NCBI RefSeq assembly: GCF_003114815.1
Contig: NZ_BFAZ01000009.1
Coordinates: forward strand, 1,426,001 to 1,490,000
Source: Leptospira ellinghausenii
GTDB taxonomy: Bacteria; Spirochaetota; Leptospiria; Leptospirales; Leptospiraceae
DNA length: 64,000 nucleotides
Direction: 5' to 3'
The translations under genes and the position numbers were made by a program. The notes under the pieces were generated by a model, which was given only the letters and a program-made list of their open reading frames with translations, was not told where the DNA came from and made no database searches. Position 1 is the stretch's first letter. Every line of letters begins with the position of its first letter. Below, piece after piece: positions 1-8,967 of the stretch.

Positions 1-225
1 ACTTGATTGTTGGTCCATTTCCATTGGAACTGGGTTTTTTCAGGCGGGCCTGCAAACAAATCCAAAAATGGCAGGATTGTTACAAAACAAATGAGGATCG
101 ATTGGACTTTGGTCTTCACTTTGCAAAGATCGGGGTTTTTTTCGAAAAACTGAGAGGTGTTTTGGAAAAAACAACGGGTTTTTGCGATTGACGGAGGATT
201 GAATTTGGGCTTTACCTGATTTACG
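1..225. other. Intergenic leader upstream of the PstS-like gene
   Basis: I see no convincing gene in this stretch. A 62-codon plus-strand frame exists but has no family resemblance or ribosome-binding site that I recognise. GGAGG near 192-196 lies about 30 bases before the following ATG, too far to serve it. The segment may hold the promoter of the downstream gene; no clear Pho-box-like direct repeat was seen. Confidence 0.4.
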
Positions 226-1143
226 ATGAAAAACCTTTCTCTGCTTTTTTACATTTTGATTACAATTAATTTTGTCGCATGTAAGGACAAACAAACCCTT
301 AAAGTGGCTGGATCAGAAACCATGAATAGTATGATGCGATTTTTGGGTACTGAATATGAGAAGGTCAATTCAAATGTTCGTGTAACAGTCGAAGGTGGTG
401 GTTCGGAATCTGGAATTGACCGATTACGAAAAGGAGAAATTGATATGGCAGTTTCTTCGCGGGCACTTAACCAAGCTGAGTATGATGATTTACGAAAAAC
501 TGGAAACTTGGAAATTGTTCGTCTTGCTTACGATGGTGTGGCACTTGTTGTGAATCCAAACAATCCAGTTTCAAAACTCCACTTGGTCCAAACATCTGAT
601 ATTTTTTCAGGGAAAATCAAAAACTGGAAAGAAGTGGGAGGCCAAGATGCACCCATTTCCATCGTGATTCGAAATGACAAATCTGGTACACAAGACTACT
701 TTCAAAATCATATTTTAAAAAGAAGGGATTTGGGTGAGAAAGAATTTAATGCCTTCAAATCCAACGTGTTTTCACCCAATGCCAAAATTGTGAAGGACAA
801 TGCTGAAATGGCAAAGTACATTCAAGAAAATCCAAATAGCATCGGTTATATGGGAATGGGTTCTGCTCTTGTGGATCACAAAGATAAGTTAAAAGCACTT
901 GAGTATGCAAAAACATCATCAAAAGATGAACCATACGTGACTCCATCCATTCGAAATGTTTATGATCGTAAATACAAACTAGCTCGGGAATTATTTATCA
1001 TCTATAAAACAGACCAAGGCGATAAAATTGATGCCTTTGTTACGTATCTCACAAGCGAACAAGGGCAGGTGGCAGTATTACAATCAGGGTATCTAAGATC
1101 TTCCTTGCCCGAAGTGGAAGTTTCCGCGGAGCCAGTGAAGTAG
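226..1143 (+). CDS. PstS-like phosphate ABC transporter substrate-binding lipoprotein
   Basis: A 305-residue periplasmic binding protein of the PstS family, expected to capture phosphate for an ABC importer. A hydrophobic signal segment ends in a lipobox-like FVAC with Cys19, so it is probably lipid-anchored. Family signatures are GSETMN (29-34), the glycine-rich EGGGSESG (56-63), SSRAL near 77-81 and SGTQDYF near 153-160. An in-frame stop just upstream (217-219) makes ATG 226 the earliest start. No pstCAB genes follow, and the next gene is convergent, so it is an orphan here. A PstS-like protein of other function cannot be excluded. The Na/Pi cotransporter at 30.3 kb is a second possible phosphate-related gene in the window. 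Confidence 0.85.
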   Translation: MKNLSLLFYILITINFVACKDKQTLKVAGSETMNSMMRFLGTEYEKVNSNVRVTVEGGGSESGIDRLRKGEIDMAVSSRALNQAEYDDLRKTGNLEIVRLAYDGVALVVNPNNPVSKLHLVQTSDIFSGKIKNWKEVGGQDAPISIVIRNDKSGTQDYFQNHILKRRDLGEKEFNAFKSNVFSPNAKIVKDNAEMAKYIQENPNSIGYMGMGSALVDHKDKLKALEYAKTSSKDEPYVTPSIRNVYDRKYKLARELFIIYKTDQGDKIDAFVTYLTSEQGQVAVLQSGYLRSSLPEVEVSAEPVK

Positions 1144-1173
1144 GGGATAGGGTTATCAAATTAATTTTTTGAC

Positions 1174-2679
1174 CTAGTATACCAAAACTCTATTATTGCT
1201 ATAATCGGAGATATACATCCGACCTTCCTTGTCAAAATGGACATGGCTTGGTCGATATAAGTTTTGCGCTGTGGGAGAACCCACCCCACAAGCGCCGTTG
1301 TTATTATCTGCACCACAATTTAGATTTCCAAATTGGCCAACAACAGCTGACGCAATCATACCAGAGCTCAAGGTAGTTTTTGGATAAACTAGTACGCGGT
1401 GTGCATTTAGATCAGCTACAAATAAATTTTCACTTTGGTCTAATGCAACTGCGACAGGATTATTCAATCCGTTATTTGAAGTAGAGGCGACACCTGAAGT
1501 AAAGTTAGGTTGGCCATACACCCTAGTCGCAACATTTGAACCTCTTGGATAATAAACCACTCGATTGTTTGATGTATCTGCTATATAAACTCCACCTTCA
1601 AAATCGGAGACCACTCCCTGATTTGAATTGAGGCCACCTGAAGATGTGGTTGCTCCATTACTAACAAAATCTGGCTGGCCATAAACTTCTGTTGCTACAT
1701 TTGAATCTTTTGGGAAATATAACACACGGCTATTCCCTGCATCTGAAACAAAAACACCACCTCTACTATCTAAGTGGATTCCAATCGGGGTGTAGAGATT
1801 TGAATTTGAAGTCACTCCACCACCAGGTGTGACAAAGTCGGGAACACCGATCGCACGAAATGGAACTGTGTTTTGATTGGCATAAATTAAGATTCTTCGG
1901 TTTACATTTGTATCTGCTATGAATAGATTATTTGCTTCATCTAAAACTAAGCCACGGGGACTGTTTAACGTTGACGCTGCAATTGAACCAAGTGGTGTAC
2001 ATGATAAATTTGTATTTGAGTTTGCCAAATCACAAGTGAATAGTCCATGTTGACCATAAACTCGAGAGGCAGATGTCTGACCGGGTGGATAAAACAAAAC
2101 TCGATTACCGCTAGAGATATAAACTCCTCCCAAATTGTCAGTGATTACTGTATTTGGTGCTGAGAGATTTTCGGAAGTAACTGGTCCTCCAGAAGAGCAG
2201 TCATTTGCAGTTAAATAAGGTAATCCACAATTTAGATTCCCCAATTGTCCAAATACCTTAGTTGCAATCAAGGCACGAATTTGGATACTGATTTGACCTT
2301 GAACAACTCCTTTTCGGTAAATTGTATAAATTGTTCTTTCTAAAAGAGTAGTTGGAATACCTACTATGGTACCAGTCATAGGATCTAAAGTTAATCCTTG
2401 TGGAAGTTCTTTAGGTATAGTTGTTATGTCCGTTTGTGCACCTAATCTTGGTACGATGGATATTGGTATCGATTGATAAAAAGTAAAATCGGTGTATCTG
2501 TATAAATTTCCTGTGTTTACAATCTGAAACTGACAAAATTTTCCTTCAAAACTAGCGGAAATAAAAAGTTGAGAAATGAAATCCTTTGATTTGCTGTCGC
2601 AAGGATTCTCAAGTGTAGCTTCTTTACAATTTTGAGAAAAAAAGATAAAAGTTGCCAACAAAATCAATCGAAACATCAT
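1174..2679 (-). CDS. NHL-repeat lipoprotein with a putative Ig-like domain
   Basis: An exported protein of about 501 residues. The N-terminus is a signal segment ending FFSQNC, a lipobox-like motif. Next comes a stretch containing LPQGLTLDPMTG and IVGIPT, typical of He_PIG Ig-like domains. The rest is a series of NHL-type beta-propeller repeats, each with an IADT, VSDA, VADL or ISDY core followed by NNRV or similar (for example IADTSNNRVVYYP), giving about five or six blades. NHL propellers are usually interaction platforms; no enzymatic motif was seen. The frame extends upstream to a TTG, but ATG 2679 gives a better signal peptide. The gene is convergent with the PstS-like gene 30 bp away. 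Ligand and role unknown. Confidence 0.8.
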   Translation of the reverse strand: MMFRLILLATFIFFSQNCKEATLENPCDSKSKDFISQLFISASFEGKFCQFQIVNTGNLYRYTDFTFYQSIPISIVPRLGAQTDITTIPKELPQGLTLDPMTGTIVGIPTTLLERTIYTIYRKGVVQGQISIQIRALIATKVFGQLGNLNCGLPYLTANDCSSGGPVTSENLSAPNTVITDNLGGVYISSGNRVLFYPPGQTSASRVYGQHGLFTCDLANSNTNLSCTPLGSIAASTLNSPRGLVLDEANNLFIADTNVNRRILIYANQNTVPFRAIGVPDFVTPGGGVTSNSNLYTPIGIHLDSRGGVFVSDAGNSRVLYFPKDSNVATEVYGQPDFVSNGATTSSGGLNSNQGVVSDFEGGVYIADTSNNRVVYYPRGSNVATRVYGQPNFTSGVASTSNNGLNNPVAVALDQSENLFVADLNAHRVLVYPKTTLSSGMIASAVVGQFGNLNCGADNNNGACGVGSPTAQNLYRPSHVHFDKEGRMYISDYSNNRVLVY

Positions 2680-2805
2680 ATGAAAAATAATGATCAAGTC
2701 ATATAAGAATATTACAAGATGTTTTTATAGATTTCAATCTATTCTGATAATTTAGTTTGTATCCTAAATGTATTTGGAAATTCTTCTTGGGAGACCTACC
2801 TTTCT

Positions 2806-4302
2806 TTATCGTTTGTTAAAGAGTTGTTTCCACTTGGAAGGTATTTTTAATTCATTTCGACTTAATTGGAAAACAGGAACTGGTGTGCCTACTCCCTTTA
2901 AGGTTGCTTTTTGTTTACGATAGTAATAACCATGTTGTTTGACTAAATCTTCTGGCCCTGTTGCATTCCAAACCGATTCGCTTAACCAGACTTCTCCTGA
3001 TTTTGCAAGTCCTTGGACACGAGCGGCAATGTTAACTGATTGGCCAAAGTAATCTAACCTTTCGTCATTGACGACTGCTAAAGCCGAACCTTCATTTAGG
3101 CCTACTTTCAGCCCAATTTCATAACCTTCTTTTTTCCAATCAAAGTTCATCAATTCAATACGTTGCATCATTTCGAGGGCCGCTAATAGTCCTTCTATGG
3201 GAGTGGAAAAAGTTGCCATGATAGCATCTCCCATAGTTTTAACAATGGCACCTTTATACTTTCGTACAATCTCTGTTAGGATACGAAAATGTTCCTGCAC
3301 CAATTTATAAGCAAAGATGTCACCTGCTGTGTCATACATTTCTGTAGAACCTTTTAAGTCTGTGAACATGATCGTAAGTGACTTCACATTTAAGTTTAAA
3401 TCTGGTGAAAGTTTTTGGATACGAAACAAATCTCGAAAGGATTGGTTATTGAGTAACATCTTTGCTGTGAGAAAATGATGACGAATCGTTGGGAAGGTAT
3501 TGGCAATTCTTTCAATTTCTTTAGGATTTGGTGTTAATACATTCAGTCCCACAGTAAATCGAGTGCGGTTATGAATGGTAAACTGATGACGACCGACAGG
3601 AATGGATATTGCATTTGGTTTCATCCCACTTTCCATTAAGTCAACTAAATACGATTGATTGTTAGTCGGTAAATTTGGATCCACAGAAAATAGGCACATT
3701 GTGTTTCTGTCTATACTGACAAATTGAATGAGGTGGCCTTGTAAATCTCCGTAGTTTGCATCAAATGTAAAGGTATAGGAATCGTCCGGGATTAATTTCG
3801 TATAGTCTTTGATTGTGGATTGGATCCAGTTTTTTAATTCAGTAGATTTATCAAAATTCTCGGAAAAAAAATAACGAAAGTAGTTTTGAACATCTACAAA
3901 AGGATCAATTTGATTATTTTGTAAAGATGGATGGATTTGAAAGGCAACTTCTACTTGGTCATCAAGAAGTGTTGGAACCACAATATTACAAGATACACAA
4001 TGGAATTCTTTTCCTTCGATTTCATCTAATTTGTGATGGCTGTGAACAATTCCACCACACATTGGACAAATCAAATTATAAGCAAAATCGAATAATCCAA
4101 CCTTTGCTGCATGTACAAAAAAATCTACTGAATCATTTTCGTCTAACTTGTGATATGTGGCAAATTTGAGTGGGTTCACTCTGAGTAATTTCCAATCATC
4201 GGAATGATGAACAAAATTTTCTGCTATTTTTAAAATTTCGTGTTTGATTGTTGGAAACGTTTTGAGTGTATCGAATTTTTGTTTGATGATAGAATCTTTC
4301 AC
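2806..4302 (-). CDS. Class III adenylate/guanylate cyclase with N-terminal zinc-ribbon-like region
   Basis: A 498-residue protein whose C-terminal part (about 307-480) is a class III nucleotide cyclase domain. FTDLKGST (313-320) carries the first metal-binding Asp315, and KTMGDAIMATF carries the second, Asp359. FGQSVNIAARVQG is the conserved later segment. The N-terminal half has two CxxC pairs (Cys79/82 and Cys102/105), consistent with a zinc ribbon, and resembles the long N-terminal region seen in DUF5939-type cyclases. No membrane segment, so it is probably cytoplasmic. Its ATG overlaps the TGA of the hpt gene (ATGA), so it is the third gene of a coupled operon. Whether it makes cAMP or cGMP is not certain from sequence. 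Confidence 0.88.
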   Translation of the reverse strand: MKDSIIKQKFDTLKTFPTIKHEILKIAENFVHHSDDWKLLRVNPLKFATYHKLDENDSVDFFVHAAKVGLFDFAYNLICPMCGGIVHSHHKLDEIEGKEFHCVSCNIVVPTLLDDQVEVAFQIHPSLQNNQIDPFVDVQNYFRYFFSENFDKSTELKNWIQSTIKDYTKLIPDDSYTFTFDANYGDLQGHLIQFVSIDRNTMCLFSVDPNLPTNNQSYLVDLMESGMKPNAISIPVGRHQFTIHNRTRFTVGLNVLTPNPKEIERIANTFPTIRHHFLTAKMLLNNQSFRDLFRIQKLSPDLNLNVKSLTIMFTDLKGSTEMYDTAGDIFAYKLVQEHFRILTEIVRKYKGAIVKTMGDAIMATFSTPIEGLLAALEMMQRIELMNFDWKKEGYEIGLKVGLNEGSALAVVNDERLDYFGQSVNIAARVQGLAKSGEVWLSESVWNATGPEDLVKQHGYYYRKQKATLKGVGTPVPVFQLSRNELKIPSKWKQLFNKR

Positions 4303-4811
4303 TCGGTTCCCTCTAACTTCGCGACGTATGGTAAATTTCTATATTTCCCTTGGTAATCTAATCCATAACCAACTAGGAATTCGTCCTCAATGATAAAACC
4401 TGGATAATCCACAATGATATGTGGATTTGCCTTTTTTTGTTTCCAAAAAAGTGCTGCTACTTTTAGATCTTTTGGATTTTGTTTTTGGACTTCTGTGAGC
4501 AAATATTCTAATGTTTTTCCAGTATCAACAATGTCCTCAACTAACAAAACTGATTTGTTTTGTACTGATTTTTTGAGTTGTTTGGTGATTTTTAAGTCTC
4601 CAGAAGAAGTTCCGTCCCCGTAGGATGACGCAGCCATAAAGTCTACTTCATGTGGGATCAGAATGTCACGACAAAGATCCGCAGTAAAAATGAACCCTCC
4701 ATTGAGAATTCCAATGACAACCAGGTCTTTGCTTAAAAAATCTCGAGAGATTTCCCGTGCCAATTCTTCAACACGGTGATGGATTCGTTCTTCTGAATAG
4801 AGTGGTTTCAT
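4299..4811 (-). CDS. hpt: Hypoxanthine phosphoribosyltransferase
   Basis: A 170-residue purine salvage enzyme, converting hypoxanthine or guanine plus PRPP to IMP or GMP. The PRPP-binding loop VLLVEDIVDTGKT spans residues 88-100; GILNGGFIF (34-42) and the flexible-loop segment SSYGDG (62-67) also match the family, and the length is typical. ATG 4811 gives the normal N-terminus MKPLYSEERI and overlaps the upstream TGA as ATGA; a longer frame runs into the upstream gene. Its own stop overlaps the cyclase start the same way. Co-transcription with a phosphohistidine-phosphatase-like gene and a cyclase is unusual company for hpt. Confidence 0.93.
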   Translation of the reverse strand: MKPLYSEERIHHRVEELAREISRDFLSKDLVVIGILNGGFIFTADLCRDILIPHEVDFMAASSYGDGTSSGDLKITKQLKKSVQNKSVLLVEDIVDTGKTLEYLLTEVQKQNPKDLKVAALFWKQKKANPHIIVDYPGFIIEDEFLVGYGLDYQGKYRNLPYVAKLEGTE

Positions 4812-5320
4812 TCTTTTCCTATTTGCCCAGGGATCCAGAATACTACTAATTGGCAACTTCCCCAACTAAGATTTTTCCAAGAATCGTCAGAAAAACTGAG
4901 TCCAAGAAAGGATGCAGTCGGGAATTTATGGAAGAGAGATTGTTCTTTGTCTCCCAAAACGAGAGCAGAACCAAATGCTTCTAAACTTGGATTGTGTCCC
5001 ACAAGGCAAACAGAACGAGTGCTAGATGATAATCCATGCAAAACAAACATTAGATCTTCTTTGTCAGCATCATATAAATTTTCCCTGATTTCAGGTTTGG
5101 GAAACCGAAGGATTTCCTTACGTAGTGAGGAGTAAGTTTTTAAAGTTCGTTCAGCAGGTGAGACCAAACATTGGTCAAACTCAAATCGACTTTCTTTTAG
5201 ATAGTCACGTAGTGCTTTTGATTGGATTCGACCTCTCCTGGACAAAGATCGATCTAAGTCCGTATCGTAAGGTTCATCCCATTCAGACTTAGCATGCCTG
5301 ATTAAATAGATATGTTTCAT
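4808..5320 (-). CDS. SixA-like histidine phosphatase superfamily protein
   Basis: A 170-residue member of the histidine phosphatase (phosphoglycerate mutase-like) superfamily, closest in size and layout to SixA-type phosphohistidine phosphatases. The nucleophile motif IRHAKSEW starts at residue 7 (His9), SPAERT follows near 54-59, and VGHNPS carries the second catalytic histidine (His109). ATG 5320 places RHA where the family has it; the frame continues nine codons upstream but that extension is not needed. First gene of the operon with hpt and the cyclase. Its substrate (a phosphohistidine protein or a small phosphoester) cannot be told from sequence. Confidence 0.85.
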   Translation of the reverse strand: MKHIYLIRHAKSEWDEPYDTDLDRSLSRRGRIQSKALRDYLKESRFEFDQCLVSPAERTLKTYSSLRKEILRFPKPEIRENLYDADKEDLMFVLHGLSSSTRSVCLVGHNPSLEAFGSALVLGDKEQSLFHKFPTASFLGLSFSDDSWKNLSWGSCQLVVFWIPGQIGKE

Positions 5321-5365
5321 ACGAATAGAGTATTCGAAACAATCCAAAGGGAAATAACGAAATCG

Positions 5366-5962
5366 CTATTTTTGTATTTCTTTTTCGTATTTGGAAATGA
5401 GTTCGTTATTGTTTTTACAGGAAAATTTTGTCCTCATTTGGTTTAAATGGTATTCCACAGTTTTCCTAGATTTTTGGATCCGATCAGCCACTTCGTTTTG
5501 CGAAAGTCCTTGGACTAAAAGGTTTAGGATTTCCATTTGGAATGGTGAAAATGGAAGTTGTACTTTACTCACTCCATCAGAAACAAAAGATCCTCCTTTC
5601 ATCACAAGTTGGATCACTTCCGGGAGTTGTGAGATGGGGTCTGACTTGAGCATGTATCCGTCGGCTTTGGATTTGAGAGCATCTTCCACATACACTCGAC
5701 TGCCATGCAAAGAGAATATGATCACCTTTGTGGGTTGGTGTTTTTCTTTGATTTCTCGTAAAACATCAATACCATTGCGATCGGGAAGATCAATGTCGAG
5801 GACCAACAAATCAATTGGATTTGATTCGATGAATTGAAACAAATCCGCAGCCGTTCGAAATTCTCCGGCAAGGGAAAAGAAAGGATTGGATTTCAGGATA
5901 GATATGATTCCTTCAGTGACAACGGAATGGTCTTCTAAGATGGCAATTTTAACGGATTCCAC
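5366..5962 (-). CDS. NarL/LuxR-family response regulator
   Basis: A 198-residue two-component regulator. The receiver domain (about 5-120) has the acidic pair Glu10/Asp11, phospho-acceptor Asp56 in LVLDIDLP and Lys106. The C-terminal LuxR-type helix-turn-helix (about 138-198) includes the recognition helix region KSRKTVEYHLNQM. GTG 5962 is the likely start, with AAGG just upstream. The gene is divergent from the hybrid kinase with only six bases between start codons, which strongly suggests that the two work together and that each promoter lies inside the other coding region. Confidence 0.9.
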   Translation of the reverse strand: MESVKIAILEDHSVVTEGIISILKSNPFFSLAGEFRTAADLFQFIESNPIDLLVLDIDLPDRNGIDVLREIKEKHQPTKVIIFSLHGSRVYVEDALKSKADGYMLKSDPISQLPEVIQLVMKGGSFVSDGVSKVQLPFSPFQMEILNLLVQGLSQNEVADRIQKSRKTVEYHLNQMRTKFSCKNNNELISKYEKEIQK

Positions 5963-5968
5963 AACCTT

Positions 5969-8401
5969 ATGATTTTCAGAGTCTCCTTCTCATCTATCCA
6001 AAAATCTTTTTCTGCCACAGTAAAATTTTGTCGTTATCCCTTAATTTTTGGTTTGGTCCTATTCTTCACCTCTTCCTGCCATTTGGATCTTTCCCCAACC
6101 TTACTCGCAAAAGATGGTGTTTTGGATGCCAGGAATCTGAAGTTTGCAGAGGACACAGTGAACCTAATTGGGAAGTGGGAATTTTACTGGAATGAATTTT
6201 TAGAACCAAACTCTCCGTCTCCCAACAATCGATCCTATATGCAGGTGGGTGTTCCCTGGTTTTCCCAACACAATGAAGATGGGGAAGAGTATCCAAGTTT
6301 TGGTTATGCTACTTATCGACTGACCATTCATTTGCCAGAAGGAGAAACCACTCAAGAACCATACGCTCTACTCGTGCCAGTACTTCATAGTGCTTACAAA
6401 ATTTATGCAAACGGAACGTTAGTCGCTGAAAATGGAACTATTGGTAAAAATAGTGAAACCCATGTTCCTTCCTTTCATACCAAAATTGTCCCCTTATTAA
6501 ATTGTAAAGAGAAAGTAGATTTGGTGATCCATATCTCCAATTACTCCCATAAATTTGCAGGGATTCACGGGGTAATTCGTTTTGGAAAATTACAAAATAT
6601 AATCCAAGTTTGGAACAATTACCATTCTGCTTCTTGTATCATTTTAATTTTTATGGGAATCCTTTCCATTTATCATGCATTAGTGTATCTGATTAATCGA
6701 TCGGAAAAAAATGCATTAAGAATGTCATTTGTATATTTGGGAATTTTGATTCTAAGTGCTACACTAACAGAAACAAGAATCCTCTTTAACTTTTTTTCAG
6801 ATCAATACTGTATCCCTTTGTTTCGGTTTTCAAGAATTGGTTTTGTGATCGTTTTGTTTTTTGGAGGAAGTGTTTTATTAAATTTAGCGCAAATGCGTAT
6901 CTTTAAAAAAATGTTAGTGTTACTGAAAGTATACTCACTTACATTTCTTTTGGTTTCAATATTAACACCTATAAAACATTTAGCTTTAATCAGTTATTAT
7001 TTTGAATATCTTTCTGCGATTTTTGTTCTGATAGGTTTATTTTCGGTTTCACTTGCATTGTATTTCCAAAGAAAAGAAAGTAAATTGTATTTTTTTAGTT
7101 TGTTTCTGGCAGTGTTAGGTGGTGTCATCGACATCATTTTAATTTCCAATCCCAATTTTGGATTTAGGCCAATGGGATTATTTTCTTTGTATTTTTTTAT
7201 CATTCCACAAACACTTGGTGTGACATTTGGACTCGTTCGTGTTTACAAACGATCTGAGTCTATCTCGAAAGAACTTTACAAAAGAAAGGAAGCTCTTGAG
7301 AAAAAAGTAAAAGCCCGTACGGCAGAATTGGAAAAGGCAAACCGATGGAAGGCTAATTTTGTTTCCTTAATTTCGCATGATCTACGTTCGCCACTCAATA
7401 GTGTGAACCAAATTTTAGATGTGATCGATTTTAGTTTTAGTGAAACATCAGAAGAGGAAAAAAAGAAATTTTTAGAGATTTGTAAAACAGGTGTGACCCA
7501 ATCTATAAAAATGTTGGAACAACTTTTGGATGTAAGTCGTTTCGATGCATTTGGAACCAAACTTATGCAAACTCGATTTTCAGTGAATGAGTTGTTAAAT
7601 GAAATCATTGAATCAGTGGAACCATTGGCAACATTGAAAGGAATTCGAATCCAAAAAGACACACCCATCCAAGCAGAAATCATAGCCGACCGGACTTTGA
7701 TTGGAGAAGTGTTTAAAAATATTCTAACAAATTCTATCAAATATTCATATCTCAATTCTGAAGTTTGGGTGGGAGTTTCTTTCAAAGGAAAATGGCTTTC
7801 TGTTGAAATTCGTGATCGTGGTCTTGGAATGAGTGAGGAACAAATCCATAAATTAACAGGGGAAGAAAATATCAAAAGTACCCCTGGAACAGCTGGCGAA
7901 CGTGGAACTGGTCTCGGCTTACAATTATGTATGAATATCTTAGAGGCCCATTTTGGAAAACTGAGGATTAAATCAGTTCTTGGCGTAGGTTCCTCATTTG
8001 AGATATCGTTATCCAAAAGCACCAAATCCGTGTTACTTGTTGATGATTCGGGTAATTTTAGGTCCGATCTAGCGGAGGTTATGCGAAGGAACCAATGGAT
8101 TGTAATCGAAGCGGGGAACGGGGAGGAAGCTCTTTCTCATTTGGCAAGGATTACTCCATCACTCATCATTACTGACTTACACATGCCAGGAATGAATGGA
8201 ATTTCGTTGATTCATGAATGGGAAGGAAAACGAAATCAAAATCAGAAAATACCAATCATTTTGATAAGTTCCGACGCACCTCTTTCTGGCGGAAATTCCT
8301 TTCTTGAGGAAGAGGGTTTGGAAACAATCGTATCTGCTTATTTATCGAAAATGTATAAAGCAGAAGATTTGTGCCAACAGATCGAAATGAATTTAGTTTA
8401 A
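5969..8401 (+). CDS. Hybrid sensor histidine kinase with 7TMR-DISM sensor and C-terminal receiver
   Basis: An 810-residue membrane sensor. After an N-terminal signal or membrane segment comes an extracytoplasmic beta-sandwich region (about 50-210, 7TMR-DISMED2-like), seven membrane helices (about 220-425), a short coiled coil, and a HisKA domain with His470 in SLISHDLRSP. The ATPase motifs NILTNSIKYSY, DRGLGMS and GTGLGLQL follow. The C-terminal receiver (about 685-810) has phospho-acceptor Asp736 in LIITDLHMPGMNG. It probably senses an envelope ligand and passes phosphate to its own receiver and/or the divergent NarL-type regulator. The 3' end overlaps the convergent DUF1569 gene by nine bases. 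Confidence 0.9.
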   Translation: MIFRVSFSSIQKSFSATVKFCRYPLIFGLVLFFTSSCHLDLSPTLLAKDGVLDARNLKFAEDTVNLIGKWEFYWNEFLEPNSPSPNNRSYMQVGVPWFSQHNEDGEEYPSFGYATYRLTIHLPEGETTQEPYALLVPVLHSAYKIYANGTLVAENGTIGKNSETHVPSFHTKIVPLLNCKEKVDLVIHISNYSHKFAGIHGVIRFGKLQNIIQVWNNYHSASCIILIFMGILSIYHALVYLINRSEKNALRMSFVYLGILILSATLTETRILFNFFSDQYCIPLFRFSRIGFVIVLFFGGSVLLNLAQMRIFKKMLVLLKVYSLTFLLVSILTPIKHLALISYYFEYLSAIFVLIGLFSVSLALYFQRKESKLYFFSLFLAVLGGVIDIILISNPNFGFRPMGLFSLYFFIIPQTLGVTFGLVRVYKRSESISKELYKRKEALEKKVKARTAELEKANRWKANFVSLISHDLRSPLNSVNQILDVIDFSFSETSEEEKKKFLEICKTGVTQSIKMLEQLLDVSRFDAFGTKLMQTRFSVNELLNEIIESVEPLATLKGIRIQKDTPIQAEIIADRTLIGEVFKNILTNSIKYSYLNSEVWVGVSFKGKWLSVEIRDRGLGMSEEQIHKLTGEENIKSTPGTAGERGTGLGLQLCMNILEAHFGKLRIKSVLGVGSSFEISLSKSTKSVLLVDDSGNFRSDLAEVMRRNQWIVIEAGNGEEALSHLARITPSLIITDLHMPGMNGISLIHEWEGKRNQNQKIPIILISSDAPLSGGNSFLEEEGLETIVSAYLSKMYKAEDLCQQIEMNLV

Positions 8402-8965
8402 CAAACGTTCCATGTGATTTTTGATATGTAGAGTATGGGCTACGTCATATTCTTCCTTCGTAAGATCTCCATACGCAAAATGAGGTCGTAAAGATGACTC
8501 CGGTGTTTTGGAAAAAAGTTCAATTGCTTGTAACAATCTTTTTGCACCTATTTTGATTTCAGTTGTATTACTAATGTCTTCCGCACCAGGAATTGGTTCT
8601 TCTAGGCCATGGTTCATTTTGTTTTTAAAAGCAAAAACGGAAAATGCAATTTTTCCAACAGACCCTCGGAAGAGAGATGATTTCATTTCAGGGTATCCCT
8701 TCATTGAAAATTCAATACTTTGTGCGCAGTGCGCAAACATCTTACCAACCGACCAATTCCCTTGTAATTTTAATTCGGTGGGTTTTGTTAGATATGCAGA
8801 AACCAGTGTTTTGTAGTCTTCCAAATCTTCTGCTTCTAACCAAGGAGATGTGACATCACTAGTTATATTTTCTTTTTCTTTTCCATCATTTGATTCTCCG
8901 AATAATGGAAGTTGTGCGATGCTAATTGTAAGAGCAGTTCGTTTGATAAATTCTTTACGTTTCAT
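8393..8965 (-). CDS. DUF1569 / DinB-like protein with signal sequence
   Basis: A protein of about 190 residues. The C-terminal part resembles DUF1569, a DinB-like four-helix family, with histidines in FAHCAQS and the terminal LHIKNHMERL that could bind a metal. The N-terminus KRKEFIKRT followed by a hydrophobic stretch looks like a Tat-type leader with RK in place of RR; export is inference. ATG 8965 is nine bases from AGAGG and is preferred; ATG 8971 overlaps the terC stop as ATGA. Co-transcribed with terC. Biochemical role unknown. Confidence 0.7.
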   Translation of the reverse strand: MKRKEFIKRTALTISIAQLPLFGESNDGKEKENITSDVTSPWLEAEDLEDYKTLVSAYLTKPTELKLQGNWSVGKMFAHCAQSIEFSMKGYPEMKSSLFRGSVGKIAFSVFAFKNKMNHGLEEPIPGAEDISNTTEIKIGAKRLLQAIELFSKTPESSLRPHFAYGDLTKEEYDVAHTLHIKNHMERLLN

Positions 8966-8967
8966 AT

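Noticed and set aside
3..191. 62-codon frame at the window start
   Set aside because: No start signal, no recognisable domain and unusual residue composition.
7276..8025. 249-codon open frame on the minus strand inside the hybrid kinase gene
   Set aside because: It lies opposite the HisKA and ATPase domains, shows no family resemblance and is a frame shadow.
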